In this document: in pieces, positions 9,042 through 17,213 of the stretch
How the letters are laid out: each line of letters starts with the position of its first letter
Numbering within the stretch: the first letter of the stretch is position 1
Notes under the pieces: model-generated
What the model was told of the DNA's origin: nothing
The model's input: the letters and a program-made list of their open reading frames with translations, nothing else
Databases searched by the model: none
NCBI RefSeq assembly: GCF_001898575.1
Contig: NZ_MKUD01000002.1
Location: 232,915-296,914 of the forward strand
DNA: 64,000 nt
Source of the DNA: Spirosoma sp. 48-14
GTDB lineage: Bacteria; Bacteroidota; Bacteroidia; Cytophagales; Spirosomataceae
Direction of reading: 5' to 3'
Program-made: the position numbers and the translations under genes

Positions 9042-9121
9042 ATAGAACACAGATTGTTATGATTCGTATGATTGGTTAAGATCTTCGTAAATCCTATGAA
9101 TCATACCAATCTGTGCTCTAT
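9042..9121. repeat. Dispersed palindromic element, copy 1
   Basis: 24-base arms (9042-9065 with 9098-9121) with two mismatches, starting ATAGAACACAGATTGTTATG. Related elements occur at 15478-15535 and 24988-25053, all sharing AGA, then a CAGATTG/CTGATTG core, then TTAT. It separates the AraC-type gene from cas8 and may act as a terminator for the former; a T-rich stretch lies on the minus strand just before it rather than after. Confidence 0.7.
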
Positions 9122-9187
9122 AAAAACCTTGCTAAATCAACCGAATTAGGGAGTAGTAAACGGTAACTCTGATAAACATTACCACAT

Positions 9188-10354
9188 TTAGGCATCCTCA
9201 AGCTGGTCGTGCGGATCGCATCTGGGCTTTGCCTGCATCGTTTGTCGAAATTCGCTGGGTGTTCGACCAGTAGCCCGTTTGAAGGCTTTATTGAACGACA
9301 CTTTATTATTAAAACCAACCTGGTAGGCCACTTCAATTACGTTCAATTCCCGTCGTGATACCTGGGCCAGCAACGTTTTTGCCTCTTCGACCCGCAACGA
9401 ATTGACATACTCGAAAAAGCTCATACCCAGTTGCTCATTGATTACCTGCGATAAGTGATGGCGGCTGATAGATAATCGATCAGCCAGTGTATCCAGGCGC
9501 AACTCATTCTGTTGATACAATTTTTCAGTATGCATCAACAGTTGAAGCTGATTGGCAAAATGACGAGCCAGATGGGGCGGCAATCCAGAATGGCGGTACC
9601 GGGCGTCGGGTTCTTCTTTAGGCTCTGCTTCAAAAACCGGAAATTCATTGGTCTGAAAGATATGCGGCTGCACATAGGCCAGCACAGCGACCAGAGCAAT
9701 AAACCCCGACATACTGAATGAGATCCCGTAATCCCAGGCCCGGTTAAAGAATGGAAGTCTGACCAATAGGAAATAAGACCAGTTCGCCAGTACAAACCCC
9801 AGATAACACAAACTTACCCACAATGCCCAGCGACCCACTTTCTGTAAACTACCGAACGATTGCTGTAGTCGTAAGATAGCGATAGCGTACAAGGCCAGTT
9901 GAACCAAATACAACCAGGGCAATACCTTAAAATAAGCCCCCCAGACGGGTATTCGAGCAGGGCGGCCCCAAAACTCTGGATACTGCGTACGGGCTATCAG
10001 CACAATCAGGTCGGCAGCTACCCCAATAAAGAACGGCAAAAAATGAAGCATTCGCTTCCGGCCTACTACGGGTTGATTTACCAGGTCTTTGAGGTATAAG
10101 TAGAATAAAGGGCCAAACAAAAAAAAGAATAGATCGATCGTGCCGATCAGGTAGGGGAATAGACGGATATACTCGCTCCAGAACAGAACGTAGTAGATCA
10201 GCATGACCGAAAACAGGACAATGATCCCCACAATGTACTGAACCTGACTCTTACGCTGCCCGGCCTGAATCAGTAGCAAAGGCGCCACAAACAAGCCCAG
10301 AAAAGCAATAACAGCAAATGCAGTTGTCCAATGATCAAGATTAGGTTCTTTCAT
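9188..10354 (-). CDS. Membrane-bound AraC-family transcriptional regulator
   Basis: N-terminal block of about seven hydrophobic segments (roughly residues 8-250), then a cytoplasmic AraC-type double helix-turn-helix: LDTLADRLSISRHHLSQVIN (first helix-turn-helix) and VIEVAYQVGFNNKVSFNKAF with GRTPSEFR (second, the family's signature). Such proteins are common in Bacteroidota and sense unknown signals at the membrane. The frame is open to ATG 10474; I prefer ATG 10354 (MKEPNLDHW), which starts right before the first membrane segment, but the longer form cannot be excluded. It lies upstream of cas8 on the same strand, with a palindrome between, so co-regulation is possible but unproven. Confidence 0.82.
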   Translation of the reverse strand: MKEPNLDHWTTAFAVIAFLGLFVAPLLLIQAGQRKSQVQYIVGIIVLFSVMLIYYVLFWSEYIRLFPYLIGTIDLFFFLFGPLFYLYLKDLVNQPVVGRKRMLHFLPFFIGVAADLIVLIARTQYPEFWGRPARIPVWGAYFKVLPWLYLVQLALYAIAILRLQQSFGSLQKVGRWALWVSLCYLGFVLANWSYFLLVRLPFFNRAWDYGISFSMSGFIALVAVLAYVQPHIFQTNEFPVFEAEPKEEPDARYRHSGLPPHLARHFANQLQLLMHTEKLYQQNELRLDTLADRLSISRHHLSQVINEQLGMSFFEYVNSLRVEEAKTLLAQVSRRELNVIEVAYQVGFNNKVSFNKAFKRATGRTPSEFRQTMQAKPRCDPHDQLEDA

Positions 10355-10508
10355 CAGAAATAGTAACTGATTAACCGACAATAGACTAAAACCGGAAATA
10401 CGGGTAAGAAGAAGACTAGCAACCATGCTGATTGCGGTATACCAGGCATGTGACCTATATACCACAATCAGCATGGGCTGCTTCCTTACCTTGGTTAAGC
10501 AGAGAATT

Positions 10509-10907
10509 TTATAAGACGGTTAATTTGCGGGATTGAACCACAGGCTCTTTTGCGCTGATTTTAATATCCCGGACTTCCATTTCCAGCCCGTTCGTTATTT
10601 TCAGTTGGTACTCTCCCTCGTTCAGATCGCTCAGGTCCAGGCTCAGCCGGGCTATCGTATCAACGGACGTAAGTGTATGATCGTAATATAGATTTCCTTT
10701 GGCGTCGGTCAGTTTGATGGATACTTCGCCCCCTAATTGCTTGTCGATGTTGACACGAAGCTTCTGCATAACCGTAATGTAAGTCCCAACCTGATAGCGG
10801 GCCAGTTTAGTAGGATGATCTTTTTTACCGGACGTTTTGCCAGGATCGGCCAATGCAGTAGAGCTGACAAGAAAAGTCAGAAGAAGGGTCTTGAGTAAGG
10901 TGTTCAT
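10509..10907 (-). CDS. Small secreted protein of unknown function
   Basis: About 132 residues with a clear signal peptide (MNTLLKTLLLTFLVSSTALA). The mature part is a single beta-rich domain with YYDHTLTSVDTIARLSLDLS and LNEGEYQLKITN, which resembles the small Ig-like/DUF3244-type domains or the sorting modules of type IX secretion cargo. Whether it is secreted that way is uncertain because it ends at SRKLTVL without a separate preceding domain. The frame opens further upstream at a TTG (10958), but the ATG at 10907 gives the signal peptide. Not placed in a named family. Confidence 0.6.
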   Translation of the reverse strand: MNTLLKTLLLTFLVSSTALADPGKTSGKKDHPTKLARYQVGTYITVMQKLRVNIDKQLGGEVSIKLTDAKGNLYYDHTLTSVDTIARLSLDLSDLNEGEYQLKITNGLEMEVRDIKISAKEPVVQSRKLTVL

Positions 10908-11121
10908 AGTAGTATTTGGCGTTGTAAACTGGCTGTTTGAGAACCGTTTTTTAGCCAAAAGACAAGACTCAAAACCAAATAGTCATCTATTCAGACGAAA
11001 GGTTATTTTCATCCATAAGCGGAGAAAGGAAAACTGTATGTAACTACCCGCTACGTTAAAGAACTTACCAATTACTCCCCAACCGAAAAGATAACCACCT
11101 ACCTATCAGACAATTAAACCA

Positions 11122-11772
11122 TTACTCAGCACCAGAATCAATCCTCGCGTAGTTTCCTGTTGGGTCAATAAACTCCATAAGCCAGCGAGTCGGCATCGCC
11201 TTACAATCGGTAAACAGCCACGGTCGGCCCATTTTTGCCAGAATTAACAATCCATAATCATCACCAATGGCGGAGAAATCGGGTATCGGCTTACTTTTAG
11301 AAAACGGAGTCAGCCCGTATTCCTGCTGAAGCCAAGTGGCGGTAGCTTTTACATCCTCTTTCACTAATCCGATCTCACTAATGCACTGAAAATAGCCACT
11401 AGCCGACTCTTCGCAAGCGGCATCACGTCGCTCAATAAACTCAACGATGTTACCATCAGGGTCGAAAAAATAGCTGGCGCGTGCTTTCCAGTCCGCAAAA
11501 TTAGCAATCCGATCACCGGGAGACCCAGCATCAATATAAGGCAAATCGAACCAGAGCTGGTATTGCTCAAGTGTATACAACGGAACGTTGAACGCAAAAT
11601 GATACGGAGCAGTAGGAAGATATGTCTGCCGAAATACCAATTCTGTCCATCCCGCCTGAAAGATGACCATGCTGGGTACGTGTGCCAAAACAGGCAATCC
11701 CAATTGCCGGGAATAGAACTGATGGATGGTAGCTAATTGATTCGTTTTCAGTTCGAGTCGAGTAATCCTCAT
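11122..11772 (-). CDS. VOC-superfamily protein (glyoxalase/dioxygenase fold)
   Basis: 216 residues made of two vicinal-oxygen-chelate modules. The first runs from MRITRLELKTNQLATIHQFYSRQLGLPV to the typical end FFDPDGNIVEFIER (about residues 112-125). The second runs from YFQCISEIGLVKEDVKATATWL to FIDPTGNYARI. Members bind a divalent metal and act as lyases, dioxygenases or resistance proteins; the substrate is not evident here. The ATG at 11772 begins the first strand directly. It stands alone on the minus strand between a small secreted protein and the Nudix regulator. Confidence 0.8.
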   Translation of the reverse strand: MRITRLELKTNQLATIHQFYSRQLGLPVLAHVPSMVIFQAGWTELVFRQTYLPTAPYHFAFNVPLYTLEQYQLWFDLPYIDAGSPGDRIANFADWKARASYFFDPDGNIVEFIERRDAACEESASGYFQCISEIGLVKEDVKATATWLQQEYGLTPFSKSKPIPDFSAIGDDYGLLILAKMGRPWLFTDCKAMPTRWLMEFIDPTGNYARIDSGAE

Positions 11773-11847
11773 TGCTAACGTTATCTATATACGTTTAGTA
11801 ACAACTAGCAGATTCAGTGCATTAAACTAAACGCTAGTCACCGACAC

Positions 11848-11875
11848 AAAAATGGCCCCAAAAAGTGGGGAGGCC
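11848..11875 (-). terminator. Terminator after the Nudix regulator gene
   Basis: On the minus strand GGCCTCCCC pairs with GGGGCC (one bulged base) and is followed by ATTTTTG. It lies 55 bases downstream of the Nudix-regulator stop codon at 11931. Confidence 0.6.
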
Positions 11876-11930
11876 ACACTGGAATTGAATGAACTGGAAA
11901 AACCCGTCAATGAACCGTGTAGATGAGCGC

Positions 11931-12683
11931 TCAGGTGTAGGATGGAATGTCGTTTATGCCAGAAGGTGAGCGCTTAAACCGATATAGATAAGGTGCCTTA
12001 TGCGGGGTTCCGGCTCGTCGTTCGGCAAGGCGTTCCAGATTTTCCTGCGCCATAATTTTCTTGTAAAAATTCCGGGCGTCCAATGAATGCCCCAGAATGG
12101 TCTCGTACAACCGTTGGAGTTCGGGAATAGTAAATGTTTCGGGCAATAGATGACCTATGGGCTGATCACTTACATTTTTACGTAACGATTGCAAGGCCAC
12201 TTCAACAATATGGTTGTGATCAAAAAGTAAATTCGGTATGGCCTCCAAACTCCACCAGCGGCATTCTTCGGTGAGAAAGTCGGGGGTAGGAACAACCTCA
12301 GCGTATTCAACCAGGGCATAATAACCGATTGAGATGGTCCGTTCTGACCAGTTGATGCCCTGAACGGGTAAATTTATTTTTCGCCAGGTTTCCTCCGAAT
12401 TATACCGAATCGTTTCGCCAAACACATGAAACTGTTGCAGATAAAGCGTCTGTAACCCCGTCCGTTCGCGAATAATTCGCTGGGCAGCCAGATCGACCGA
12501 TTCCGCTTTCAGAATGAAGCCTCCCGGCAGGCTCCACTCATCCGTACCTTTCCAGCGTAACAGCAAAACCTTGAGCTGATTTTGATGAAACCCAAAGATG
12601 ACCCCATCGATGGACAGGTAATGAATGCACTGTTCCGATACATTCTGATAATACTGAAACGCCGGATGGTTATAATCGATCAT
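11931..12683 (-). CDS. NrtR-like Nudix-domain transcriptional regulator
   Basis: 250 residues: an N-terminal Nudix domain (about 20-150) and a C-terminal winged-helix-like domain (about 160-240, FTIPELQRLYETILGHSLD then NFYKKIM), the layout of NrtR and of the Nudix-derived sugar regulators of Bacteroidota. The Nudix box is degenerate. GFILKAE keeps the first Gly and Glu, but the REUXEEXGU part reads RIIRERTGL, losing acidic residues needed for metal, so it probably binds a ligand rather than hydrolysing one. It is divergent from the esterase operon, with a candidate operator at 12735-12755 between them. Those esterases are the likely targets; the ligand is unknown. Confidence 0.8.
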   Translation of the reverse strand: MIDYNHPAFQYYQNVSEQCIHYLSIDGVIFGFHQNQLKVLLLRWKGTDEWSLPGGFILKAESVDLAAQRIIRERTGLQTLYLQQFHVFGETIRYNSEETWRKINLPVQGINWSERTISIGYYALVEYAEVVPTPDFLTEECRWWSLEAIPNLLFDHNHIVEVALQSLRKNVSDQPIGHLLPETFTIPELQRLYETILGHSLDARNFYKKIMAQENLERLAERRAGTPHKAPYLYRFKRSPSGINDIPSYT

Positions 12684-12734
12684 AAAATTTTACAACAAAA
12701 ATACCGTTACGCTGCTGACGTAATCCATCTTTGC

Positions 12735-12755
12735 GTACTTTTGACATAAAGGTAC
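12735..12755. promoter_or_regulatory. Candidate operator between the Nudix regulator and the esterase genes
   Basis: Imperfect 21-base palindrome whose half-sites are GTACTTT and AAAGGTAC. It lies in the 130-base divergent region, about 60 bases before the first esterase start. A TTGAC (12741-12745) and a TATTATTTG (12756-12764) around it are loosely like a Bacteroidota promoter, so a bound regulator would cover the -33 region. Only one copy was found, so this is a suggestion. Confidence 0.4.
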
Positions 12756-12815
12756 TATTATTTGCGAGTCTACCCCAAAGCCTGTTCAAATTGAACCCAT
12801 GTGTTCTATCAAACG

Positions 12816-13697
12816 ATGTTCATGCGCATAATTCATTTCTTCATTTGTCTTAGTTTACTCGCCTTGCCACAGTTGGCTTTCAGTGCTAAAGTCGATACAC
12901 TGGATGTACCAAGCGCAGCTATGAATCGGGCCATGCGGACGGCTGTTGTGCTTCCCGAATCGTATGCAAAGAGTAAAACCCCCTATCCTGTCCTGTATCT
13001 GCTCCACGGCGGAGGTGGACAATTTAGTGACTGGCTCAAGCAAACGCCCGATAAAATGCTGATTCATAAGCTGGCCGATCAGTATAACCTCATCATTGTG
13101 ATGCCCGAAGGCGACCGACTCAGTGGTTATCTGGACAGCCAGACCCAGAAAGACAACCTATTCGAAACCTACCTGACCAAAGAAGTAATCGGCAAAATTG
13201 ACAACACATACCGCACCATTCGTGACAGTAAAGGACGGGTCATTTCAGGTTTGAGTATGGGCGGGCATGGCGCTTTATACCTGGCGACGCGTCATCCTGA
13301 ACTCTATTGCGCAGCTGGCAGCATGAGTGGTGCTGTCGATCTGAATTACAAGACCTGGCGCATTGATCCGACCTTCGAGAAGCGGGTAGAGGAAGGCTTC
13401 AGCCGGATTCTGGGACCGCTGGGGTCAACACCTGATCAATACGCAGCCAATTCAGTCGTTTATATGACCGATAAAATCAAAGCCAACGGTCAGAAGATTA
13501 TTATTGACTGTGGCGTCGATGATTTTCTGATCGAGCCAAACCGTGAACTACACCGTCGCCTGGTTTATAGCAAAGTAGAGCACGATTACACCGAGCATCC
13601 GGGTGGCCATACCTGGGAATACTGGCAAAACTCGTTACCTTATCATCTCCTATTTTTCCAGAAAGTGCTAAAAGCGAATGGCACAATGGCTCAGTAA
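12816..13697 (+). CDS. Secreted esterase, D-type family (tandem copy 1)
   Basis: Alpha/beta-hydrolase of the putative esterase family (PF00756: S-formylglutathione hydrolase, tributyrin and feruloyl esterases). Signal peptide up to LAFSA, then the core: oxyanion region LLHGGGG, nucleophile Ser147 in GLSMGG, acid in DCGVDDF, His in PGGHTWEYW. ATG 12816 is used; a GTG at 12801 and an ATG at 12822 are alternatives. It heads a run of three paralogs with gaps of 15 and 11 bases, followed by two carboxylesterases, most likely one transcript. The shared family and export signal suggest ester removal from an extracellular substrate such as plant polysaccharide; that is inference. Confidence 0.87.
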   Translation: MFMRIIHFFICLSLLALPQLAFSAKVDTLDVPSAAMNRAMRTAVVLPESYAKSKTPYPVLYLLHGGGGQFSDWLKQTPDKMLIHKLADQYNLIIVMPEGDRLSGYLDSQTQKDNLFETYLTKEVIGKIDNTYRTIRDSKGRVISGLSMGGHGALYLATRHPELYCAAGSMSGAVDLNYKTWRIDPTFEKRVEEGFSRILGPLGSTPDQYAANSVVYMTDKIKANGQKIIIDCGVDDFLIEPNRELHRRLVYSKVEHDYTEHPGGHTWEYWQNSLPYHLLFFQKVLKANGTMAQ

Positions 13698-13712
13698 ATT
13701 TCACCGAAACCC

Positions 13713-14582
13713 ATGATCAAAACGCTTCTTTTCGGCCTTAGCCTCTTTGCAACATTATCTATACGGGCGGCTAAAGTCGATTCGCTGGATGTGCCGAGTA
13801 CTGTCATGCAAAAGACCATGCGGGCGGTGGTCGTATTGCCCGAAAGCTACGCGAAAAGTAAGGCGAATTATCCGGTGCTTTATCTGCTTCATGGAGGGTA
13901 TGGTCATTTCAATGACTGGATCACCAAAACGCCCGATAAGAATCTGATTCAGCGATTAGCCGATCAGTATAACCTCATCATTGCGATGCCTGAAGGCGAA
14001 GTATTCAGTTACTATCTGGATAGCCCGGTTCGAAAAGATAGCCAGTTCGAAACCTACCTGACCAAAGAAGTAATTGGTAAGATCGACAACACATATCGCA
14101 CCATTCGCGACCGCAAAGGTCGGGTCATTACGGGCCTGAGTATGGGGGGCTACGGGTCACTTTTGCTGGCAGCCCATCATCCAGACCTTTACTGCGCAGC
14201 CGGTAGCATGAGTGGCGCCCTCAACCCCGACATGCAAAGCTGGAAACTTCCCCCAGATATGATGAACGGTATTAAACTGGAGTTTGAGAAGATACTGGGG
14301 CCTATTGAACAGGTGCCGCAAACCTACGCGGCCTTCTCAGTAATTAATCTGGCCGACAAACTGAAAGCCAATGGTCAGAATTTAATTGTTGATTGTGGTG
14401 TCGATGATTTTTTGATCGAGCCCAATCGGGAACTTCACCGGAGGCTGGTTTTCAATCAGACACCCCACGATTATAGCGAACGCCCCGGTGGCCACAGTTG
14501 GGACTACTGGCAAAATTCATTACCCAATCACGTTTTGTTTTTCAGCAATACATTGAAAGCCAACGGATCGACAGCTCCATAA
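13713..14582 (+). CDS. Secreted esterase, D-type family (tandem copy 2)
   Basis: Closest paralog of the preceding gene: the same signal-peptide layout, the shared block VDSLDVPS, LLHGGYG, nucleophile Ser143 in GLSMGGYG, the identical DCGVDDFLIEPNRELHRRLV segment and His in PGGHSWDYW. The very high identity around the acid and the EVIGKIDNTYRTIRD block points to recent tandem duplication. The nucleophile elbow differs (GYGS here, GHGA in the other two), which may tune specificity. Start ATG 13713 lies 15 bases after the previous stop. Confidence 0.87.
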   Translation: MIKTLLFGLSLFATLSIRAAKVDSLDVPSTVMQKTMRAVVVLPESYAKSKANYPVLYLLHGGYGHFNDWITKTPDKNLIQRLADQYNLIIAMPEGEVFSYYLDSPVRKDSQFETYLTKEVIGKIDNTYRTIRDRKGRVITGLSMGGYGSLLLAAHHPDLYCAAGSMSGALNPDMQSWKLPPDMMNGIKLEFEKILGPIEQVPQTYAAFSVINLADKLKANGQNLIVDCGVDDFLIEPNRELHRRLVFNQTPHDYSERPGGHSWDYWQNSLPNHVLFFSNTLKANGSTAP

Positions 14583-14593
14583 GCCAACCTACC

Positions 14594-15478
14594 ATGTACA
14601 ACAAAATTCTTATCAGCGCATTGGGTTGCCTGCTGGCTATGCAGGTTCGGGCCGCCAGGGTCGACACACTGGATGTGCCCAGCGCCAGCATGACCCGAAC
14701 CCTTCGGGCTGCGGTCGTGCTACCCGAGCGATACGTAAAGGCTAAGAAGCGAGATACAACCCCTTTCCCTGTGCTGTACCTGCTTCATGGTGGTACCGGA
14801 AGCTTTCGCGACTGGCTGACCAAACTGGCAGATAAAACGCTATTGCACCGCTTAGCTGATCAATACAACTTAATTATTGTTACGCCCGACGGCGATCCAA
14901 CGAGCTATTATTTCGATAGCCCACTCGTCAAAACCAGCCAGTTCGAGACCTTCATTGCCAAAGAACTGATCGACCGGATCGACAATACCTACCGAACCAT
15001 CCGCGACCGCAAAGGCCGGGTTATTGCAGGACTAAGCATGGGCGGCCACGGAGCCATGTTCATATCCAGCCGCCACCCTGATCTATATTCGGCTGCGGGT
15101 AGCATGAGCGGGGTCATGAACATTAATACAGCTACCTGGAAAGTTCCGGCTGACTTTGCGAAATCCCGTTCGGAAAACTTTGCCAAGTTGCTGGGTCCAC
15201 CGAAGGAAGGCGATACACCTTATCCGGGCTATACGATGGTTACGCTGGCCGACCAGCTTAAGAAAAACGGGTTACCCCTCATTTTCGACATTGGTGTCGA
15301 TGATTTCCTGATTGTTGGCAACCGGGATTTGCACCGTCAACTTATGGAAAACAAAACCCCACACGACTATACCGAACGGCCCGGTGCCCATACCTGGGAG
15401 TACTGGGAGAATGCTCTACCCTATCAGGTATTGTTTTTCAGTAAGGTACTGAAGGCGAATCAGGTTGCTATTCCATGA
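14594..15478 (+). CDS. Secreted esterase, D-type family (tandem copy 3)
   Basis: Third tandem paralog and the most diverged: a short insertion (KKRDTTPF) before the LLHGGTG loop, nucleophile Ser148 in GLSMGGHG, acid in DIGVDDF and His in PGAHTWEYW. The frame opens upstream inside the previous gene, but ATG 14594 (MYNKILISALG) starts a signal peptide and lies 11 bases after the preceding stop. Its own stop overlaps the left end of a palindromic element at 15478. Confidence 0.86.
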   Translation: MYNKILISALGCLLAMQVRAARVDTLDVPSASMTRTLRAAVVLPERYVKAKKRDTTPFPVLYLLHGGTGSFRDWLTKLADKTLLHRLADQYNLIIVTPDGDPTSYYFDSPLVKTSQFETFIAKELIDRIDNTYRTIRDRKGRVIAGLSMGGHGAMFISSRHPDLYSAAGSMSGVMNINTATWKVPADFAKSRSENFAKLLGPPKEGDTPYPGYTMVTLADQLKKNGLPLIFDIGVDDFLIVGNRDLHRQLMENKTPHDYTERPGAHTWEYWENALPYQVLFFSKVLKANQVAIP

Positions 15479-15535
15479 TAGAGTGCAGATTGTTATAATG
15501 CCGGGCCGACGCTTCGGTTATGATCTGTGTTCTAT
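15478..15535. repeat. Dispersed palindromic element, copy 2
   Basis: Begins ATAGAGTGCAGATTGTTATAA and ends TTATGATCTGTGTTCTAT, the same ends as the elements at 9042 and 24988, with a small inner CCGACGCTTCGG hairpin. It abuts the stop codon of the third esterase and ends 16 bases before the next start, so it could partly terminate the esterase transcript or stabilise its 3' end. Confidence 0.6.
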
Positions 15536-15551
15536 TCTTACAAAACACTAT

Positions 15552-17093
15552 ATGAAAACGACCCTTTCTTTACTCTGCCTGGCTTTATCAGTCGCCTTTA
15601 CTATTGCTACCGAAGATTTCGATACGGTGAAGGTAGAAGGCGGTATGATTTCCGGGACACTCAATCAGGATGGCGATGTCCATATTTTCCGGGGCATTCC
15701 GTTTGCGGCACCACCCGTCGGTGACCTACGCTGGAAAGCACCCCAGCCCGTAAAACCCTGGTCGGGCGTTCGTAAGTGCGATGCGTTTGGGCCAAGTCCA
15801 ATGCAGGGCACACCTAACCCATTTGGGCCATGGAGTGCTGAATTCCTGATTCCGAAAGAACCGATTAGTGAAGACTGCCTGTACCTCAACGTATGGTCGG
15901 GTGCCAAGTCTGCCAGCGAGAAGCGGCCTGTACTTCTCTGGATTTATGGTGGTGGATTTAATAGCGGTGGCGCTGGCTGTGCTATTTACGACGGCGAGGC
16001 AACGGCTAAAAAAGGCATCATTTTCGTCAGTGCCAATTACCGCGTGGGCCCATTTGGTTTCTTTGCCCACCCCGAACTGACGAAAGAATCACCGCATCAT
16101 GCATCCGGTAATTACGGGCTGATGGATCAGGTAGCGGCTTTGCAGTGGATCAAGAAAAACATTGCTCAATTCGGCGGAGACCCGAACAATGTAACCATTG
16201 CCGGTCAGTCGGCGGGGTCGATGAGCGTAAACTGCATGGTAGCCACGCCACTCGCAAAAGGTTTGTTCACAAAAGCCATTGCCGAAAGTGGAGCCAACTT
16301 TGCAAACCCTCACCCGACGCTTCAGCAGGGCGAAGAAGCTGGTCTGAAAATGGCCCAGGCATTGGGAGCATCGTCGCTGGCGGAGTTGCGCGCCAAACCA
16401 GCCGAAGAAATCCTGAAAAAAGCCCAGGGTCGCGGTCCGATCATCGACGGTTATGTATTGCCATCGTCTATTCCGGCCATTTTTGCAGCTGGAAAAGAGA
16501 ACAATGTAGCCTTACTTACAGGCTGGAACGAAGACGAAGGCATGTCGTTTGGGCCACCAAAGAATGCAGAAGCCTATCGGAAACAGATCGAGCAGCAATA
16601 CGGCGATAAAGCAGAGCAGTTTCTGAAACACTATCCGGGCGGAACTGATGCGGAAGCGGCCAGTTCGCAGATGAAAATCTCCAGAGACATGATTTTTGGG
16701 GCGCAGAACTACACCTGGGCCAACATTGCCAGCAAACAGGGTAAGCCCGTTTACGTTTATCGATTTACGCGAAAGATTCCGGCAACAGGCGAATATGCCC
16801 GCTACGGCGCATTCCATACCGGAGAAGTTGCCTACATGTACGACAATCTCAACTTCATCGACCATAAGCTTCGTCCGCTGGAACCGATCGATGGCGAGCT
16901 ATCCTGGTACATGTCAGGCAGTATTACCAATTTTATCAAAACAGGTGATCCAAATGGCAAAGGACTACCTAACTGGCCTGCTTATTCCGTCAAGGATAAA
17001 CAGATTATGGTCTTTGGCGATAAAACGGCTGCTGCACAACTACCCGACGGCCAAGCCCTCGACTTTCTTTTTTCGACCATCAGCAAGCGATAA
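15552..17093 (+). CDS. Secreted type-B carboxylesterase (1)
   Basis: Carboxylesterase/lipase family type B (PF00135), unrelated in sequence to the D-type esterases before it. Signal peptide MKTTLSLLCLALSVAFTIA; FRGIPFAAPPVGDLRW and EDCLYLNVW are the family's N-terminal hallmarks. Oxyanion YGGGF, nucleophile Ser220 in GQSAGS (GESAGG in most), acid in the GWNEDEGM region, His near 421 in AFHTGEVAYM, then DPNGKGLPNWP at the end. 513 residues from ATG 15552; the longer open frame from 15465 would start inside the previous gene. Probably hydrolyses small carboxylic esters outside the cytoplasm. Confidence 0.9.
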   Translation: MKTTLSLLCLALSVAFTIATEDFDTVKVEGGMISGTLNQDGDVHIFRGIPFAAPPVGDLRWKAPQPVKPWSGVRKCDAFGPSPMQGTPNPFGPWSAEFLIPKEPISEDCLYLNVWSGAKSASEKRPVLLWIYGGGFNSGGAGCAIYDGEATAKKGIIFVSANYRVGPFGFFAHPELTKESPHHASGNYGLMDQVAALQWIKKNIAQFGGDPNNVTIAGQSAGSMSVNCMVATPLAKGLFTKAIAESGANFANPHPTLQQGEEAGLKMAQALGASSLAELRAKPAEEILKKAQGRGPIIDGYVLPSSIPAIFAAGKENNVALLTGWNEDEGMSFGPPKNAEAYRKQIEQQYGDKAEQFLKHYPGGTDAEAASSQMKISRDMIFGAQNYTWANIASKQGKPVYVYRFTRKIPATGEYARYGAFHTGEVAYMYDNLNFIDHKLRPLEPIDGELSWYMSGSITNFIKTGDPNGKGLPNWPAYSVKDKQIMVFGDKTAAAQLPDGQALDFLFSTISKR

Positions 17094-17213
17094 TTCATCA
17101 ATAAACAATCTCCCGAAAGCACGAACCTCACTGTAGATTGAGTTGCGGCTTTGTCATTCCAACGCTCTATTGAAAATCAAACAATTAACCAACCTACAAG
17201 TACCCAAACCCCA

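Noticed and set aside
9188..10354. AraC-type gene as part of the CRISPR system
   Set aside because: Same strand and adjacent to cas8, but a palindrome separates them and membrane AraC proteins are common and unrelated in Bacteroidota; linkage is not shown.
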